Assembly: GCA_964385045.1 (NCBI GenBank)
Contig: CAYLNM010000103.1
Span: forward strand, 1-16,419
Direction of reading: 5' to 3'
Source of the DNA: CAYLNM01 sp964385045
GTDB lineage: Bacteria > Planctomycetota > Phycisphaerae > Phycisphaerales > SM1A02
Length of the DNA: 16,419 nucleotides
Part shown: in pieces, positions 13,364 through 16,419 of the stretch
Layout of the letters: the number at the start of each line of letters is the position of its first letter
How positions within the stretch are numbered: position 1 is the first letter of the stretch
Notes under the pieces: model-generated
Told to the model about the DNA's origin: nothing
What the model saw: the letters and a program-made list of their open reading frames with translations, nothing else
Databases searched by the model: none
Translations under genes and position numbers: made by a program

Positions 13364-16300
13364 TCAGCGGCGGCCGCCCGCCCCGCGCTCGCCGGAGTCG
13401 CGGTCACCGACCTTGGCCCCGAACAGGCCGCGGGCGAGGGTCCAGATGGCCGCGAGACCGGCCGGGCCCCCGACGGCGCCGTCACCGGCTCCGCGTCCGT
13501 CGGCCGCGGTGGCGCCGTCCCCGTCCGCGGTCGCGCCGGCCGCGAGCGCGCCGAGGGCGTCGATCTCCTCGCGGACCTCCGCCACGTCGGCCTCGAAGCC
13601 CGTCGCCGCCGCCACCGTTCCGTCGCGGCGCTCGATCCCCTCCTCGTAGCTGAAGTCACCGACGAGGTCGTACACCATTCCGCCGAACTCGATGGAGTCC
13701 GCCGACAGCGCCACCCCGTCCGCGGGACCGTCGCGCTGGTCGCCCGGCCGGTCCGCGTCCTCGGACGAGGCATCGCGCTGCTCGCCCACGAGCTCCGCGA
13801 GCTCGAGGGCCTCCGTCTCCCCCGCCGCGTCGTCGAGGACCGCGAGACTGGCCGCATCGACGTCGCTCCACGCGATCGAGTCCGGCTCCGACGTCGCGGC
13901 CTCCGCGGGCCGGTCGGCTCGATCGCGATCGCCGGCCCCCGTCGCGCGGTCCCGCGCCGTCTCGCCCGGCGACCGGTCGCCGTCGCCGTCGCCGCCGCGG
14001 TCCGGACGCTCCGTCGTCTCGCCGCCGCCCCGATCGACCTCCGGGCCCGGGGCCGGACCGGCCGCCGCCTCGGCCACCGCGATCGAGATGGGGTCGAGCC
14101 CGGGCGGCGAGACCACGTCGAGCCGCAGCGCCATCGTGTCGCTCGCCCCGGAGCCGTCGGTCGCGACGAGCACGAGTCCGAGGCTCTCGACCTCGCGCAC
14201 CGGGGCCACCCCGGTGAGCAGCAGCCGATCCCCGTCGAACCGGATCCAGGACGGCGGCGCGGAGCCATCGGCGGCGGTGAGCCGAAGCTCGGTCCGATCG
14301 CCCGCGTCCACGTCGACGAAGAGGCCGTCCGGCAGCCGGAGGGCGAAGGCCCCGCCCTCCGGCACCTCGAGCGCGATCCCGCCGCGGGTCGCCTCGGGGG
14401 CGTCGTTGACGTTGACGACGTCGATCACGAACGACTCGGAGACCGAGGCACCGTGGGGGTCGGTCGCGGTGACCGACAGGGTGAGCGAGCCGACGTCGCC
14501 GTTGTCCGGCGTCCCGGAGAACGTCCAGGTGTCGGCGTCGAACGCGAGCCAGTCCGGGAGTGGCGAGCCGTCGGACCGGGTGGCCTCGAGGACGAGCGGC
14601 TCCCCGTCGGCGTCGAGGAAGGTCTCCGGGCCGAGGCGAGCGGCGAACGGACGGTCCTCGACCGCGACCCGGTCCTCGGCCGCGATCCCCACCACCGGCT
14701 CGTCCTGCACGTTCAGGACGGTGACGACGAGCTCCGCGGTGACCGAGACGCCGGACGGGTCGGTGGCCGTCACCGCCACCGGGAAGGACCCGACGTCCGC
14801 GTCGCCGGGGGTGCCGTGGAACGTGCCGGTGGCGGCGTCGAACGACAGCCAGTCCGGCAGCGGACCGCCGCCGGCCGCGGTCGCCGAGAGCGCCAGCGCG
14901 TCCCCGTCGGCGTCCACGAAGGTCCCGGGCGGCAGGGCGAGGGCGAACGGCTCGTCCTCCCACGTGGTCACGTCGTCGGGGGCGTTCGCCACGACCGGGG
15001 CGACGTTCACGTCGACGACGTCGATCGTCAGCCGCTCCGTCACCGCGTGCCCCGCCGCGTCGGTCGCGGTGACCTCGAGCTCGATGACGCCCTCGTCCGG
15101 GGCGACCGACGCATCCCCGCGCAGCCGGAGCTCGCCGTCGACCACCTCGAAGCGGTCGTCGCCCGCGACCGTCCACGTCGGGGGGTCGTCGGCGTCGGGG
15201 TCGTCGGTGGCGACGAGCCCGACCACCGTCCCGCCCGGGGCGTCCGAACGGATGCCGTCGCCGGAGAAGGTGATCGCCGAGGCGGCCTCGTTCACGTCCG
15301 TGACCTCGATCCGCAGCGTCTCGGCGTACGACGCGCCGTTGGCGTCGGTGACCCGCACCGTCACGTCGTGGTGGTCCGCGGCCTCGTGGTCCAGCGCGGC
15401 GCCGTCCGCCACGCGGAGCACGCCCGTGTCGCCGTCGAGCACGAATCGCCCGCCCGCATCGTCGAGCAGCTCGAAGGCGTGCGCGTCCAGCGCGTCCGGA
15501 TCCGTCACCTCGACCGTGCCCGCCACCGTGCCGCCGGCGGCCCCCTCCGGCACCGCGGCGCCCGCGAGGCCCAGGTCGGCCGGCGCCCGGTTCGCCAGCT
15601 CCGCCAGCGAGACGGTCCCGTCGGCGAACGCGAACCGCTCGACGCCCTGCACGACGTCGGTGCCGTCCCGGCCGGCCACCGTGTCGGCGATCGTCCAGGT
15701 GCCGTCGCCGTTGTCGGTGACGCGGTACTCCCGCCAGTCGCCCGAGAACGAGGCGGTGTCCGTGCCGCTGCCGCCGACGAGGACGTCGTCGCCCGCCCCG
15801 CCGGCGAGGGCGTCGTCGCCCGCCCCACCCTCGAGCCGATCCTCGCCGGTGCCGCCGCTGACCGCGTCGTCGCCCGACCCGCCGCGGAGGACGTCGTCCC
15901 CCCCGCGGCCGTCGAGGACGTCGTCGCCGCCGCCGCCCGAGAGCTCGTTGTCCGCCGCGTCGCCCCGCAGGACGTCGGCCCGGGCCGATCCGTCCACGCC
16001 GGTGATGCCGACCAGCACGTCGCCCTCGGCCTCGCCGCCGTGGCCGGTGCCGGCGGCCACGTCCACGGTGACGCCATCCTCCGACGCGGCGTAGTCCGCG
16101 GTGGCCCGCTCGGACGCACTTCCGTCGAGGAGGTCCGCGCCGGCCCCGCCCCGCAGCACGTCCACGCCCCCGCCGCCCCGGAGGACGTCGTCTCCCTCGC
16201 CACCGTCGAGCCGATCGTCCCCCGCGCCGCCGTCGAGGACGTCGTCGCCGGATCCGCCCTCCAGCACGTCGTCCCCCTCGCCGCCGTCGAGCCGATCGTC

Positions 16301-16419
16301 CCCCGCGCCGCCGTCGAGGACGTCGTCGCCGGATCCGCCCTCCAGCACGTCGTCCCCCTCGCCGCCGTCGAGCCGATCGTCCCCCGCGCCGCCGTCGAGG
16401 ACGTCGTCGCCGGATCCGC
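13364..16419 (-). CDS. Large RTX/cadherin repeat protein, N-terminus beyond window
   Basis: A partial giant extracellular protein; about 1017 codons are seen and the frame stays open through the window edge. Numbering from the in-frame Met at 16348: residues 1-75 are RTX nonapeptides (GGxGxDxLx) that bind calcium; 76-118 a spacer; 119-196 more RTX nonapeptides; 197-250 the common post-RTX segment ending in FADGTVSLAEL. Then come five cadherin-like or He_PIG-like domains near 255-352, 355-448, 449-547, 548-648 and 649-748, with repeated DVVDVN and VTATD strands and DWLSFDAATGTF-type motifs. Residues 750-870 are a disordered Asp/Arg/Gly linker. Residues 880-994 are unique, with MVYDLVGDFSYEEGIE, a helix near 918-936, a short hydrophobic patch and a basic tail. 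RTX blocks are normally near the C-terminus of type I substrates; here they are not. Probably an adhesin or surface matrix protein. Confidence 0.87.
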   Translation of the reverse strand, partial: GSGDDVLDGGAGDDRLDGGEGDDVLEGGSGDDVLDGGAGDDRLDGGEGDDVLEGGSGDDVLDGGAGDDRLDGGEGDDVLRGGGGVDVLRGGAGADLLDGSASERATADYAASEDGVTVDVAAGTGHGGEAEGDVLVGITGVDGSARADVLRGDAADNELSGGGGDDVLDGRGGDDVLRGGSGDDAVSGGTGEDRLEGGAGDDALAGGAGDDVLVGGSGTDTASFSGDWREYRVTDNGDGTWTIADTVAGRDGTDVVQGVERFAFADGTVSLAELANRAPADLGLAGAAVPEGAAGGTVAGTVEVTDPDALDAHAFELLDDAGGRFVLDGDTGVLRVADGAALDHEAADHHDVTVRVTDANGASYAETLRIEVTDVNEAASAITFSGDGIRSDAPGGTVVGLVATDDPDADDPPTWTVAGDDRFEVVDGELRLRGDASVAPDEGVIELEVTATDAAGHAVTERLTIDVVDVNVAPVVANAPDDVTTWEDEPFALALPPGTFVDADGDALALSATAAGGGPLPDWLSFDAATGTFHGTPGDADVGSFPVAVTATDPSGVSVTAELVVTVLNVQDEPVVGIAAEDRVAVEDRPFAARLGPETFLDADGEPLVLEATRSDGSPLPDWLAFDADTWTFSGTPDNGDVGSLTLSVTATDPHGASVSESFVIDVVNVNDAPEATRGGIALEVPEGGAFALRLPDGLFVDVDAGDRTELRLTAADGSAPPSWIRFDGDRLLLTGVAPVREVESLGLVLVATDGSGASDTMALRLDVVSPPGLDPISIAVAEAAAGPAPGPEVDRGGGETTERPDRGGDGDGDRSPGETARDRATGAGDRDRADRPAEAATSEPDSIAWSDVDAASLAVLDDAAGETEALELAELVGEQRDASSEDADRPGDQRDGPADGVALSADSIEFGGMVYDLVGDFSYEEGIERRDGTVAAATGFEADVAEVREEIDALGALAAGATADGDGATAADGRGAGDGAVGGPAGLAAIWTLARGLFGAKVGDRDSGERGAGGRR
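16203..16419 (-). repeat. Perfect 81-bp tandem repeat inside the RTX gene
   Basis: The sequence is identical to itself at a period of 81 bp from 16203 to the last base, about 2.7 copies. One unit encodes 27 residues, or three RTX nonapeptides (in order GGSGDDVLD, GGAGDDRLD, GGEGDDVLE). Copies before 16203 diverge by scattered changes. Complete identity points to recent duplication or ongoing homogenization, and the true copy number may be larger than what is shown. Confidence 0.9.

Noticed and set aside
16203..16419. CRISPR-like array
   Set aside because: The 81-bp units are contiguous without unique spacers and encode RTX nonapeptides in frame.

Overview
This very GC-rich window (about 70% or more by eye) carries ten protein genes and no RNA genes that I can see. 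The gene set points to a planctomycete-like bacterium: a free-standing CoaB not fused to CoaC, a DUF1844 protein, a b558-type succinate dehydrogenase, a GspE/PilB ATPase, a SurA-like lipoprotein and a large RTX/cadherin protein. The phylum is inferred from family resemblance, because no rRNA is present to confirm it.

Left part (1-5112): housekeeping and envelope genes in two divergent pairs. A GspE/PilB assembly ATPase (minus) faces away from coaB (plus). A SurA/parvulin-like lipoprotein (minus) faces away from a small DUF1844 protein (plus). The coaB and lipoprotein genes converge and their coding ends overlap by 16 bp. Both divergent gaps carry the same AT-rich 10-mer, TAGTAWGGGT, probably a promoter part.

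Middle (5113-8405): sdhC and sdhA on the plus strand, preceded by a structured 321-bp leader. The iron-sulfur subunit gene sdhB does not follow; sdhA runs straight into convergent genes, so SdhB must be encoded elsewhere.

Right part (8513-16419, all minus strand): the most interesting region. In order of transcription it holds a large RTX/cadherin protein (N-terminus beyond the window), a PilZ protein, a membrane protein with a GAF-like cytoplasmic half joined to a HlyD-like adaptor half, and a fusion of PqqD-like domain, M50 site-2 zinc protease and HlyD-like adaptor. The last two overlap by 4 bp (GTGA). This looks like a secretion, processing or surface-display cassette for the large protein, possibly tuned by cyclic di-GMP. 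It has two HlyD-type adaptors but no ABC transporter ATPase in view. The window ends inside a perfect 81-bp tandem repeat in the RTX gene.
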